This document shows positions 24,230 through 33,252 of a stretch of 64,000 nucleotides of DNA, in pieces. Under the pieces are notes generated by a model. The model made no database searches, had not been told where the DNA came from, and was given only the letters and a program-made list of their open reading frames with translations. This DNA is from Chitinophagaceae bacterium (GTDB lineage Bacteria > Bacteroidota > Bacteroidia > Chitinophagales > Chitinophagaceae), in contig JAFKGQ010000008.1 in assembly GCA_017307755.1 (NCBI GenBank), positions 1 to 64,000 on the forward strand. The letters are read 5' to 3'. Position 1 is the first letter of the stretch. The number at the start of each line of letters is the position of its first letter. Position numbers and translations under genes: made by a program.

Positions 24230-26344
24230 CTATTTTTTCTGCCAGTTCCGCAATTCCATATCCACACGTCTGTTTTGCGCCATCCCCTCAGCCGTCTCAT
24301 TGCTGGCAATGGGGCGGTTGGCGCCGTAAGCATGGGTTTCAAGCCTGTTTTCCGCAACACCCTGCGACATCATATATTCTTTCACCGCCTTGGCCCTGCG
24401 TACAGACAATGCGGCATTACGCTGCTCGGTCCCCTCGCTGTCCGTATGACCCTGGATCACCAGCCGCAGCGAAGTATCCGCCTTCAGGATAGCCGCCACC
24501 CTATCCAGTTCCGGCAGACAGATCTTCTCGATATTGGATTTGGCCCGTTTAAAGAATATCCGGTCCGCCGCCCTGTTGACCTTCATGATCAGGTCCGCTT
24601 TGATGGCCGGACACCCATGGTTGGCCTTCGAGCCTTTCACATCCGGGCACTTGTCCTCATCGTCGTTGACACCGTCGCCATCGCTGTCAGGCGCGGGACA
24701 GCCTTCAAAATTCGGAGAGCCTTTCACACCGGGGCATTTATCCTTGTTGTTCGGTACTCCATCGCCGTCATCGTCTGGGCAGCCCAGCAACTGTATCGGT
24801 CCTGCACTATCCGGGCAGGCATCCTTTTCATCCACCACACCGTCACTGTCACGGTCATGCGTGATAATGATCTTCTTATACAGGGTGTCGGCCTTATTGT
24901 CTTTCTTGTTCTTTTTCTCCTCATCCTTCTTTTTATTTTGCTGGAAGATGGGGATGGTAAGACCTATATGCACATCCGCATGCTGGATACGATTTTTAAA
25001 AAGACTGCTCAGCACCGACCCGCTGCCCACAAATAAAGGCCCTATCCGGGCGCCGGCGCCCCAGGCCAGCTGTTTTTGTACATTATAAGATACAGGAGAA
25101 TAGATGCTAAACCATTTCTTCTCCAGCCGGGGGGTGATGGTAAAGGTGGTGATATAGTTTGGCGTCACCTGGTTGGTATTGGCCACCGTATTAAAAAGGA
25201 TGTCGGCGTTTATATACAGCCGTTTGTAAATATTATAGTCCGCATTCAGGTGCAGGGCCGTGGGCAGTTTGGCATTGATCTTTTCCACACCTCCCTTGGA
25301 GGTGACAAGACCCGAATCCTGCAGACGGGTAAAATACTGGTTAAAGGTTTCCCCGTCCTTCACCTGCAGCTCCTTGGCATTGTGCCCATCCGCCGTCATG
25401 GTATACACTTTCCCATTGGGGGAATTTGTAAAATTTACGGCGCCAAGGTCGGTGAGCGAAAGACCCAGCCGGAGCTTGTAGGAAAAAGGGTCCGGCCGCC
25501 ATTCATAGACGAGGCCGAGATCCGCCCCCCAGCCTTTCCCATTGTGCTTGGTTAGGGCGTCCTTGATACTGGCGCCACCGCCCAGGTCGTCCATATTGGA
25601 GGAATAACGGGCATTGACATCCGCCTGCATTTTAAAAATGGTATTGGAGGGGTCGAGGTTGACGGTCATTTGGCCCGTGGAGAGACTGCCATAGGCGATA
25701 CCGGAAATATATTTGCCGGTAATACCCGCCTTCAGCACCATATGGCTGTTTTGCTTAAGTATCCGCCCAAAGGACAGCCCCACTTCCGCAAAGGACATGC
25801 TCTTCACCTGGAGACTCCGGTTGATGATGTCGCTGTTAAAATACGCCGGATCCGCGGTACCCATCAGCCGGAACAGGGGATCGCTAAGGTTAAAGATATT
25901 GCCGATGCTACGGACACGGGTTATGATGCCGATGGCATCCTTTTTATCGATGGTGAACATAGCGGAAGGCCCCAGGATATCCGTATTGAGATACACATAC
26001 TTATATTCCTTGTTGGTAGCCTTATAATACCCATCGCCCTCCGAGAGATGAGAAAACTTCAATTTAAAAAGGTTCTTCCGGTCCAGCTCATAGGCGTTAT
26101 TGCCGGCAAATGCGCTGACGGAGACGATGTTCACATTGACCTTGTATTTGCTGCCGGCCAGCATGCCGGGATTGAGGATAATGCTGTTGACGCCGGAGTA
26201 ATTGTCGTAGCCATAGCCGATGAAGGACTGGGCGCCGGCCATCTGACCCAGGATAAGCCCCATCAGGAGCAAGGCTGTTATTCTCCATTGACGCACAAGG
26301 ACATACGACTTCTCAACAGCTGAGGGTAACGCCTGGTTTTTCAT
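24230..26344 (-). CDS. OmpA-family outer-membrane protein with DUF5723-like barrel and calcium-binding repeats
   Basis: The 704-residue product has a signal peptide (cleavage near GAQ, residue 39), a beta-rich part (about 40-445) like the DUF5723 outer-membrane barrel of Bacteroidota, three thrombospondin-type-3 calcium repeats (DRDSDGVVDEKDACPD, DDDGDGVPNNKDKCPG, DSDGDGVNDDEDKCPD; about 490-570) and a C-terminal OmpA domain (about 580-700) with GHTDSEGTEQRNAALSVRRA and NRRVDMEL, which binds peptidoglycan. It is probably a structural link between outer membrane and cell wall. A terminator follows. The inverted repeat TTCCCA/TGGGAA at about 26426-26447 lies upstream, between this gene and the divergent gene at 26521. 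Confidence 0.9.
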   Translation of the reverse strand: MKNQALPSAVEKSYVLVRQWRITALLLMGLILGQMAGAQSFIGYGYDNYSGVNSIILNPGMLAGSKYKVNVNIVSVSAFAGNNAYELDRKNLFKLKFSHLSEGDGYYKATNKEYKYVYLNTDILGPSAMFTIDKKDAIGIITRVRSIGNIFNLSDPLFRLMGTADPAYFNSDIINRSLQVKSMSFAEVGLSFGRILKQNSHMVLKAGITGKYISGIAYGSLSTGQMTVNLDPSNTIFKMQADVNARYSSNMDDLGGGASIKDALTKHNGKGWGADLGLVYEWRPDPFSYKLRLGLSLTDLGAVNFTNSPNGKVYTMTADGHNAKELQVKDGETFNQYFTRLQDSGLVTSKGGVEKINAKLPTALHLNADYNIYKRLYINADILFNTVANTNQVTPNYITTFTITPRLEKKWFSIYSPVSYNVQKQLAWGAGARIGPLFVGSGSVLSSLFKNRIQHADVHIGLTIPIFQQNKKKDEEKKNKKDNKADTLYKKIIITHDRDSDGVVDEKDACPDSAGPIQLLGCPDDDGDGVPNNKDKCPGVKGSPNFEGCPAPDSDGDGVNDDEDKCPDVKGSKANHGCPAIKADLIMKVNRAADRIFFKRAKSNIEKICLPELDRVAAILKADTSLRLVIQGHTDSEGTEQRNAALSVRRAKAVKEYMMSQGVAENRLETHAYGANRPIASNETAEGMAQNRRVDMELRNWQKK

Positions 26345-26520
26345 ACTGACGGGTCTTGGTTTTTGTATAGGATGTGGATCCCCCGCAGGGTTCCAGAAGT
26401 CTATAAAACGGAAAAATTCCCATTGTATTGTTGTGGGAATAGCGGAATTACCTCTTAGATCACCCGCTACGCTTTGAAATTTGCGACCATCTCAGTAAAT
26501 TTAGAAAACCCCACCCCGGA

Positions 26521-27393
26521 ATGGATCTTCGAATACTCAAGACCATTAAAGAGGCTACAAAGTCAGTTCCCTTTGTCAAATATGCCCTCGGCCTTGCAGG
26601 CATAGTCAGCGTCATCGCATTGGTAAGGTCTTACAGCATCGATCTAAAAGTAGGATTGTGGAGCACGGTGATCATTTTATGCCTTATGCTCGTCTTGTTC
26701 TTACTGGCGCATATCGCCGTCCAGAGTGGGACCTTTTTGTTCCTTCCGGCACAAACATTATTGTGGGGCATCGTGATCCTATTCTTAATCTCCGTCTTTT
26801 TTCTTGTAACCTCTGTCTTTTTTCAATGGCCGCGAGACCTATCTTCCATCCTTGGGATCGAGCCCGGCAAAGTCGATTACACCGTTTATTTCCGGAATAA
26901 ATACAACTCCGTTCCCGTCAGCCTGGGGGACGGCAAACTCGTCCTTCGATTTGAAGGAAAAGATTACGAGGCTAACTTTATTGAAGAAGGCACTTACAAG
27001 TTCCTTTCTCTGGATAGGAATATATTTAAAGAAAGACCATCCCAATTGGTCATGAAGGACGTCCCTAAATACTGTTTTGAAAATTATAAAAAACAAGCCG
27101 GCTTCGATTTGGAGGGAAAGACCAGGGATATCGACCTCATCCCGGACACCAACTACCTAAGGATCACAGGTAATATCTCGTATAAAGCAAAGGCATTGCC
27201 CAGGGCGAATATACAGTTGATCAATATGAATTTGACGACTTCGACAGATGACAATGGCTATTATAAACTGGACTTGCCTCCATCCACCACTGAAGATCAT
27301 TTCAACATAAAAGTGTCGGCCAAAGGGTATCCGACCAGGACGTATGAGGTCGTATTAGGCAAGCAAAATCCATTTGATATTGCCAATGAATGA
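26521..27393 (+). CDS. Membrane protein with carboxypeptidase-regulatory-like C-terminal domain
   Basis: The 290-residue product has three hydrophobic segments (about residues 22-39, 45-66 and 80-101) in its N-terminal third. The rest is soluble: first a region with a YRNKYNSVPVSL-like beta pattern, and at about 218-285 a carboxypeptidase-regulatory-like fold with GNISYKAKALPRANIQLI and TDDNGYYKLDLPP, a transthyretin-like sandwich. The next gene starts inside its last codons (overlap 8 bases), so the two are translated as a pair. No named function; the pair reads as an envelope system with membrane anchor plus secreted partner. Confidence 0.6.
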   Translation: MDLRILKTIKEATKSVPFVKYALGLAGIVSVIALVRSYSIDLKVGLWSTVIILCLMLVLFLLAHIAVQSGTFLFLPAQTLLWGIVILFLISVFFLVTSVFFQWPRDLSSILGIEPGKVDYTVYFRNKYNSVPVSLGDGKLVLRFEGKDYEANFIEEGTYKFLSLDRNIFKERPSQLVMKDVPKYCFENYKKQAGFDLEGKTRDIDLIPDTNYLRITGNISYKAKALPRANIQLINMNLTTSTDDNGYYKLDLPPSTTEDHFNIKVSAKGYPTRTYEVVLGKQNPFDIANE

Positions 27394-29224
27394 TCACATT
27401 TTTTTAAAGCTTTTTCTGGCGTTGTTCACAGCGACAATCCTTTTTACAGGCGACGCCAGCTGTCAGTCAAAATGGTCACTGACAGGCGTCGTCAAAGAGC
27501 TGCACTACAACAATATATTCCATAGCGTCCGGCCTGTTGAGTCAGCCAATATAGCCATATCGGTAAACAATACTTTACAATGTAATACCACTTCGACATC
27601 CGACGGCCATTTTTATTGCGCCACCGGGATCAGGCCGGCGACATCCAGCATCGATATACATTATCTCACCGACTACGAACTGGTGGATAGTTCGACACGT
27701 ATCAATCTGAGCTGGAATGACGGGAATGTCGAATCCAGACAGGTCTTTCTTCTCTGCAAAAAAGACGCGTTAAAAATATTATCCGCGGGGCTGACGGAAA
27801 AGGTGAAATCGGTTCTGACAAAAGAATATGAGCGTGAACTGGATCATCTTAAGACCAAATACAAAGAGGACCAGAAGGAGCAGCTGACGAGAGCATTACG
27901 GGATCTAAATCATCAATATGAACTAAAATACCGCCTATCCGACAGTCTATCCTATGTTTTTGCCCGGATGGACTCATCCGAAATAAATGCCGCTATATTC
28001 AAAGCCTATGAATTTTACTTTAAAGGCCAGTTCGATTCCACCATCCGATATCTAAACCCCCAGACCATCCTCGATCTCGGCACAAAAGCAAAACTCGAAT
28101 TAAACCAGGCCGTCTTTTTAAGCCTGTTGAGGGCTGATCTATGTGCTGATCGATACGCGCAAAACTTTCGGCGTAATAGTGACAGCAATGATTTGATGGA
28201 AGCCAACCGCTTTTATGCCTATGCCAATGAATTAAAAGATTACAACGATCTATACTCTCTTGAAAAACTCATCAGGTTCCTGATCTATCAGGACGACTAT
28301 AAACAAGCTGTTCCGCTGTTAAAAAGAAGTTTACTGCTCGTCGCACTCACCGGCGGATCATTGGACGATTCGGTAAGGATATACAGCGATCTCAGCTATG
28401 TTTATGAAAAATGGGCAGAAAAAGACAGCAGCGATTCAGTCTCGGAATACCAGTACAATACGATCACGACAATTGTGGGGCTTGATAAAAAGATACTGGG
28501 GACAGGAAATGTCAAAAGCCTGAGCGCATTATATGAGGCATATAGATACTTTCCGAGATATTCTTCTAAGACAAATCCTGCTCCTATCCTAAACACACAA
28601 AAAAAAATGCTCGTTGTCCTAAGGTCCCTGGAAAAGACAGGTGTAAAACCACATGATGATTTCCATGCAAGCCGTCGTTCAATAGACCGGTACGAGCCGG
28701 AGATCGATGTAGACGCCGAAATTCCGGAGATTTATCGGAATTTAGCGATGCAATATATAATGCTACATAAGAAAGATTCGGCTATTCATTATTTTAATGC
28801 GGAATATGATTTTTACAACGCCTGTTTTTCACAGCCGCATACAGAAGATGAATACGAGGATAAACTGGAAGCGCTGAAAATGTCGGCAATGTTCATTTCC
28901 TCGTATATTCCTAAACAAGTGAGATCGATAATTTTTACCAGAGAGATCGCTTTTTTAAAACCTTTAAAAAAGAAGAAATTCCCTGGGGAGACAAATGAAA
29001 ATATCGATGAGGCCATAACACTGTTGAAAGCGCTTATCATCCAGCCGATCAAAATAGAAGATATTTTCCCTAATTCTCCGGCTTTCCAAGCTTCTCCACA
29101 TCCACCGGCTTATTCACCTCTATCTTCTCCAGATTGGTCCTGGCGCCAAATCCGCCAATTACCACCGTATAGGGAAATACATATCCATCCGACGTCTTTT
29201 GATAGTCGCCAAAGTCGAGGTTGA
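27386..29224 (+). CDS. Secreted helical-repeat protein with compromised 3' end
   Basis: The ATG at 27386 (MNDHIFLKLFLALFTATILF) gives a signal peptide; the alternative at 27374 is less likely. The product (612 residues) has a beta-rich domain at about 30-130, a coiled coil at about 155-190 and helical repeats of TPR type after 210. The last 51 codons (from about 29070) run antisense through the 3' end of the gene at 29070-29819; the translation there becomes rich in P, S, W and R, unlike the acidic helical part before it. The natural end was probably lost. The partner is the membrane protein at 26521-27393. Confidence 0.6.
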   Translation: MNDHIFLKLFLALFTATILFTGDASCQSKWSLTGVVKELHYNNIFHSVRPVESANIAISVNNTLQCNTTSTSDGHFYCATGIRPATSSIDIHYLTDYELVDSSTRINLSWNDGNVESRQVFLLCKKDALKILSAGLTEKVKSVLTKEYERELDHLKTKYKEDQKEQLTRALRDLNHQYELKYRLSDSLSYVFARMDSSEINAAIFKAYEFYFKGQFDSTIRYLNPQTILDLGTKAKLELNQAVFLSLLRADLCADRYAQNFRRNSDSNDLMEANRFYAYANELKDYNDLYSLEKLIRFLIYQDDYKQAVPLLKRSLLLVALTGGSLDDSVRIYSDLSYVYEKWAEKDSSDSVSEYQYNTITTIVGLDKKILGTGNVKSLSALYEAYRYFPRYSSKTNPAPILNTQKKMLVVLRSLEKTGVKPHDDFHASRRSIDRYEPEIDVDAEIPEIYRNLAMQYIMLHKKDSAIHYFNAEYDFYNACFSQPHTEDEYEDKLEALKMSAMFISSYIPKQVRSIIFTREIAFLKPLKKKKFPGETNENIDEAITLLKALIIQPIKIEDIFPNSPAFQASPHPPAYSPLSSPDWSWRQIRQLPPYREIHIHPTSFDSRQSRG

Positions 29225-29819
29225 ACTCTCCCTCGGGATTACCGCCGCGACCACCGCCTCCGCCCCCGGAGAAAGCATCCCGTTTACGCGCTTCCCGGAG
29301 GATATGATAGCTCTCCACGTCGATAAAATAGGTGATATAAGCGCCCGAGGCCAGGGTCAGTTTTAATTTATAACAGTTCTTCGCCCCTACCGTGTCTTTC
29401 CCCAGCATTTCCACCTTGTTGCCTTTGGCGGCATAATCTACCAGGGGTCCTGCAGGGTCCAGTTGCGCCTGCATATTCTTCAATTGTTGATCCGGCATGG
29501 CCGTAAATGCCCCTCCATTCCGGGGATTGGACACCCAGCCCTTGGTAGGAGTGGCGATCACCACCACACTGCCCATGGTAAAAGAGGTTTCCTGACGAAA
29601 TAGCTTATCCTTTACCCGCCAACTCCTGGAGTTGATCTCCATCCCGTTCTGCATGACGGCGGTCCCTTCCGTATAAAGAGTCTTGATGGACAGGAGTTTT
29701 TCCTTCCCACCCAGGGCATCGATGTATTTAGCGATCACCTCGTCGGCTGTTTGGGCTTTGGCAAACGCGCCGGCTGTCAGCAAGATGATAGAGAATACAA
29801 TGGTCCTCAATTTGCTCAT
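29070..29819 (-). CDS. Outer-membrane lipoprotein-sorting-like (LolA-fold) secreted protein
   Basis: The 249-residue product has a signal peptide (ending AKAQ, residue 23) followed by ADEVIAKYIDALGGKEKLLS, the usual opening of Bacteroidota proteins annotated as outer-membrane lipoprotein-sorting-like. The body is an open beta barrel: SWRVKDKLFRQETSF, KGWVSNPRNG, YKLKLTLASGAYITYFID, and a glycine-rich loop (SGGGGGGRGG) near residue 190. Such proteins are thought to carry or bind lipid, but for this branch there is no proven role. Its stop codon lies inside the convergent ORF of 27386-29224. Confidence 0.8.
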   Translation of the reverse strand: MSKLRTIVFSIILLTAGAFAKAQTADEVIAKYIDALGGKEKLLSIKTLYTEGTAVMQNGMEINSRSWRVKDKLFRQETSFTMGSVVVIATPTKGWVSNPRNGGAFTAMPDQQLKNMQAQLDPAGPLVDYAAKGNKVEMLGKDTVGAKNCYKLKLTLASGAYITYFIDVESYHILREARKRDAFSGGGGGGRGGNPEGEFNLDFGDYQKTSDGYVFPYTVVIGGFGARTNLEKIEVNKPVDVEKLGKPEN

Positions 29820-29897
29820 AATATAAGATTTGAGTTACTAAGATATTATTTCTTTAATTTCCCGCCCGGAAATCACATACATATATAATATAAATAC

Positions 29898-31550
29898 ATG
29901 ACCCAAGTTACAGGCCAGTTTGTAGATATTTTTACAGAAAAGATATACCCTGCTGAAGTCACCATCAAAGACGGTGTTATCCACTCCATCACCTCCCTGG
30001 ATACCCCCCCGGCGTCCCTCCCTTACATCCTCCCCGGCTTCATCGACGCCCATGTCCACATAGAAAGCAGCCTGCTGATACCCTCCGAATTCGCCCGGCT
30101 GGCCGTGGTACACGGCACCATCGCCACCGTCAGCGACCCCCATGAGATTGCCAACGTCTGTGGTCTGCCCGGCGTGGAATTTATGATCCGCAATGGGAGC
30201 GCTGTCCCCTTTTATTTCAATTTTGGAGCGCCCAGCTGCGTACCCGCCACGACCTTTGAGACAGCCGGCGCGGCCCTGGATGTCGATAAAGTGGAAGAAC
30301 TGCTAAAAAAACCCGAGATAAAATACCTCAGCGAAATGATGAATTTCCCGGGGGTGCTGCATAAAGACCCGGAGGTAATGGCAAAGATCGCCGCTGCCCA
30401 CCGGCTCGGCAAGCCGGTGGATGGTCATGCGCCCGGCTTACGGGGCGAACAAGCCAGGGCCTATATCGACGCCGGTATCACCACAGACCATGAATGTTTT
30501 ACGGCCGAAGAAGCCCTGGACAAGCTGCGATACGGTATGAAGATCCTCATCCGGGAAGGCAGCGCCGCCCGTAACTTCGACGCCCTGGCCCCTCTCCTGA
30601 ACGATCATGCTGATAACATGATGCTTTGCAGCGATGACAAACACCCGGACAGCCTGTTGTTGGGACATATTGACCAGCTTTGCGCCCGGGCCGTAGCGGG
30701 CGGCACCCCCCTGTTCAAAGTGCTAAAAGCGGCCTGTCTCAACCCGGTGGAACATTATAAACTGGACTCCGGGCTCCTGAGAGTAGGCGACCCGGCCGAC
30801 TTTATTCTAGTGGAAGACCTCAAAAACTTCAAGGTCCTCAAAACTTTTATAAAAGGCCAACTGGTGGCGGAGAATGGCGTGTCAAAGATCGCCTCCGTCA
30901 CAGCGCCCGCCCCCATCAATAACTTTAATGCCACCGCAAAAAACCCTGCCGACTTCGCCTACCTCCTCGACAAATGGGGGGAGCAGGAGAATGTAGAGCA
31001 GGTGTATGTCATCGAGGCGCTGGACGGGCAATTGATCACCAACAAACAAATAGTGCCCCTGCAAGACCTCGACCCAAAAGACGGTCTGTTGCAAAGCAAT
31101 CCGTCAAAAGACATATTAAAGATCGTCGTGGTCAATCGCTATAACCCCGCCCCCGTCGCCAAATCCTTTATAAAAAACTTTGGTCTGCGGCGGGGCGCCA
31201 TCGCCTCTTCCGTAGCCCATGACAGCCACAACATCGTGGCCGTAGGCGTGGATGACGAGAGCATTTGCCGGGCGGTGAATTTAGTGATACAACATAAAGG
31301 AGGGCTGAGCTGCGTAGATCCCGGGGGAGCCGGGCTTGTTTTACCCCTGCCGGTTGGGGGATTAATGAGCCCCGACGACGGCTTCCATATTGCGGAAGCG
31401 TATACAGCCATTGATCATATGGCAAAGGAACTGGGATCACAACTCCGGGCCCCCTTTATGACCCTGTCCTTTATGGCCCTGCTGGTGATCCCCCATCTAA
31501 AACTGAGCGACCTGGGACTGTTTGATGGGGATGGCTTTAGGTTGTACTAA
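29898..31550 (+). CDS. ade: Adenine deaminase
   Basis: Adenine deaminase turns adenine into hypoxanthine and ammonia in purine salvage. The 550-residue length and the order of motifs fit the bacterial Ade family: the metal-binding HVH in LPGFIDAHVHIESS, HGTIATVSDPHEIANV, the catalytic-site text VDGHAPGL, TTDHECFTAEEALDKLRYGM, MLCSDDKHP, and the C-terminal glycine-rich DPGGAGLVLPLPVGGLMS. It is cytoplasmic, with no signal peptide. It is transcribed away from the LolA-fold gene. The restriction-modification cassette starts right at its stop codon: the -7 element of the methylase gene lies 6 bases further on. Confidence 0.94.
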   Translation: MTQVTGQFVDIFTEKIYPAEVTIKDGVIHSITSLDTPPASLPYILPGFIDAHVHIESSLLIPSEFARLAVVHGTIATVSDPHEIANVCGLPGVEFMIRNGSAVPFYFNFGAPSCVPATTFETAGAALDVDKVEELLKKPEIKYLSEMMNFPGVLHKDPEVMAKIAAAHRLGKPVDGHAPGLRGEQARAYIDAGITTDHECFTAEEALDKLRYGMKILIREGSAARNFDALAPLLNDHADNMMLCSDDKHPDSLLLGHIDQLCARAVAGGTPLFKVLKAACLNPVEHYKLDSGLLRVGDPADFILVEDLKNFKVLKTFIKGQLVAENGVSKIASVTAPAPINNFNATAKNPADFAYLLDKWGEQENVEQVYVIEALDGQLITNKQIVPLQDLDPKDGLLQSNPSKDILKIVVVNRYNPAPVAKSFIKNFGLRRGAIASSVAHDSHNIVAVGVDDESICRAVNLVIQHKGGLSCVDPGGAGLVLPLPVGGLMSPDDGFHIAEAYTAIDHMAKELGSQLRAPFMTLSFMALLVIPHLKLSDLGLFDGDGFRLY

Positions 31551-31556
31551 AAACAT

Positions 31557-31564
31557 TAGCTTTG
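31557..31564 (+). promoter_or_regulatory. -7 promoter element of the m6A methylase gene
   Basis: TAGCTTTG matches TAnnTTTG. Transcription would start near 31570, about 36 bases before the ATG at 31606, so the cassette has its own promoter although it lies behind the adenine deaminase gene. The 10 bases TTAGCTTTGC around it recur inverted at 36192-36201 in front of the nuclease gene. Confidence 0.55.
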
Positions 31565-31605
31565 CACTATCATCAGCCCGCGTATCACATAAATTGAGAA
31601 GTTCC

Positions 31606-33249
31606 ATGGAGCATATCGAAGCTTTAAGATCATCAGGCCATAACATATCAAATAAATTCTTAAACAACTCTACTGGAAAATTCTACACGCATTTCGATAT
31701 CGGCTCCCATATTACAAATGCATTGGTTACGGCAATCGCTGAAAGAAGGATCGCAGACAAAAAAATTAAGGTAGCAGACCCTTTTGCCGGCGATGGCAGG
31801 CTTATAGAATGGCTGATAAATAAATGGGTGGAAGGTGACATGCCCGCTGTGGAGTGGGATGTTGAACTTTGGGATATAAATGCTGAAGGATTAAGCATTG
31901 CAGAAGAAAAAATGCAAAGCCTGGTCCAAAAAGGAATTGTGTTAAACTATACGACACGTACAGCAGATGCTTTTAAGTTATCACAGACGAGGCAAGAAGC
32001 GTTTGATATTGTAATAACAAACCCTCCCTGGGAATTGCTAAAGCCTGATACCAGACACCTGAACGAGTTGCAGGACGAATTCAGAGAGGAATATATCAAC
32101 GCGGTACGCAAGTATGATTCTTTTTTGTCTTCACATTTCCCAAAAGCTCAACCAAAAAGAAAATTTGCCGGCTGGGGAACAAATCTGTCAAGGGTCGGTC
32201 TGGAGCTTAGTCATTTAATTTGCAAACAGGATGGCTTTATAGCCATCGTTATTCCCGCCTCCTTTTTTGCAGACGATCAATCCCTGGCATTACGCACGGA
32301 AATATTAAAGCAAAATGAATTGATCGATATCGCTTTTTTCCCTGCTGAAGCCAGATTATTTGCAAAGGCGGATGTAAATTCCGCCACCTTTGTTTACAGA
32401 AAAACCTTGCCGGCCAATACTGCCTTACGCATTTCTCTTTATAATAATGAAGTTAAGATAACGAGTTCTGATTATTTCCCTCCCGACGGGGGTTTGGGGG
32501 GATTGGCAGGTAACATTATTCCCATATCATTAACACCCGACGCAATAAAGGTGTTGAATAAGATCACTACCGATATGCCCACCTGGGAGGACCTGGAGAC
32601 AGAAGAGGAAAATGGATTATGGGCGGGCAGGGAGCTAGATGAAACAGGAAGATTGAATTGGCTTTCGGATCAAGGTATTGGACCGAAATTTATGAAAGGG
32701 GCGATGATAGATCGGTACGCGATAACTCAGACACCTGTCCAGTACGTTAATAAAGCAAACTGGACGGCCCCGCCTTCCTGCGAATTTGAAAGAATAGCAT
32801 GGAGGGATGTATCCAGAAGCTCTCAAAAAAGAAGAATGATCGCAACGTTGATCCCCGGGAATACGGTTGCCGGCAATTCCCTGAATGTCGCCTATTTCAG
32901 GGACGGGGACCCATCCGCATTAAGGATCTTACTAAGTATCATGAACTCTTTGTGTTTTGAATTCCAGTTAAGGTCCCATCTGGCTACAGGTCACATCTCC
33001 CTTACATCAATAAGAAAGGTCTGTGTTCCTTCAAAAAAGGGCCTTCTATCCTATACCATCCTTCAAAATGCGGTTGAGAGCGTCCTAAAAAATGAATGGA
33101 TCGCTGAATATACGATTGAAGCCATCGTAGCCAGGGAGGTTTATCACTTGTCGGAAAATGAATTTGACCTGGTGATCAGCACATTTCAAAAGATCACAGA
33201 GGAAGAGAGACAGATAATGCTTGCAGAATATCGTAAAATTGGTAATTAA
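31606..33249 (+). CDS. Type IIS m6A DNA methyltransferase, Alw26I/Eco31I/Esp3I family
   Basis: The enzyme should methylate adenine in one strand of an asymmetric site to protect the host from the nuclease of 34485-36176. The ATG at 31606 (MEHIEALRSSG) is chosen over upstream ones because the leader would otherwise overlap the deaminase and the promoter. SAM-binding motif I is ADPFAGDGRLIEWL (about residues 60-75) and the catalytic motif NPPW is at 139-142 in DIVITNPPWELL. The C-terminal part holds the target-recognition region. The family call rests on the neighbours and overall pattern. It lies three bases before the m5C methylase gene and shares its transcript. Confidence 0.88.
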   Translation: MEHIEALRSSGHNISNKFLNNSTGKFYTHFDIGSHITNALVTAIAERRIADKKIKVADPFAGDGRLIEWLINKWVEGDMPAVEWDVELWDINAEGLSIAEEKMQSLVQKGIVLNYTTRTADAFKLSQTRQEAFDIVITNPPWELLKPDTRHLNELQDEFREEYINAVRKYDSFLSSHFPKAQPKRKFAGWGTNLSRVGLELSHLICKQDGFIAIVIPASFFADDQSLALRTEILKQNELIDIAFFPAEARLFAKADVNSATFVYRKTLPANTALRISLYNNEVKITSSDYFPPDGGLGGLAGNIIPISLTPDAIKVLNKITTDMPTWEDLETEEENGLWAGRELDETGRLNWLSDQGIGPKFMKGAMIDRYAITQTPVQYVNKANWTAPPSCEFERIAWRDVSRSSQKRRMIATLIPGNTVAGNSLNVAYFRDGDPSALRILLSIMNSLCFEFQLRSHLATGHISLTSIRKVCVPSKKGLLSYTILQNAVESVLKNEWIAEYTIEAIVAREVYHLSENEFDLVISTFQKITEEERQIMLAEYRKIGN

Positions 33250-33252
33250 TTA

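Noticed and set aside
24179..25036. Long plus-strand frames opposite the OmpA-family gene
   Set aside because: They are antisense shadows of a GC-rich gene with strong domain evidence.
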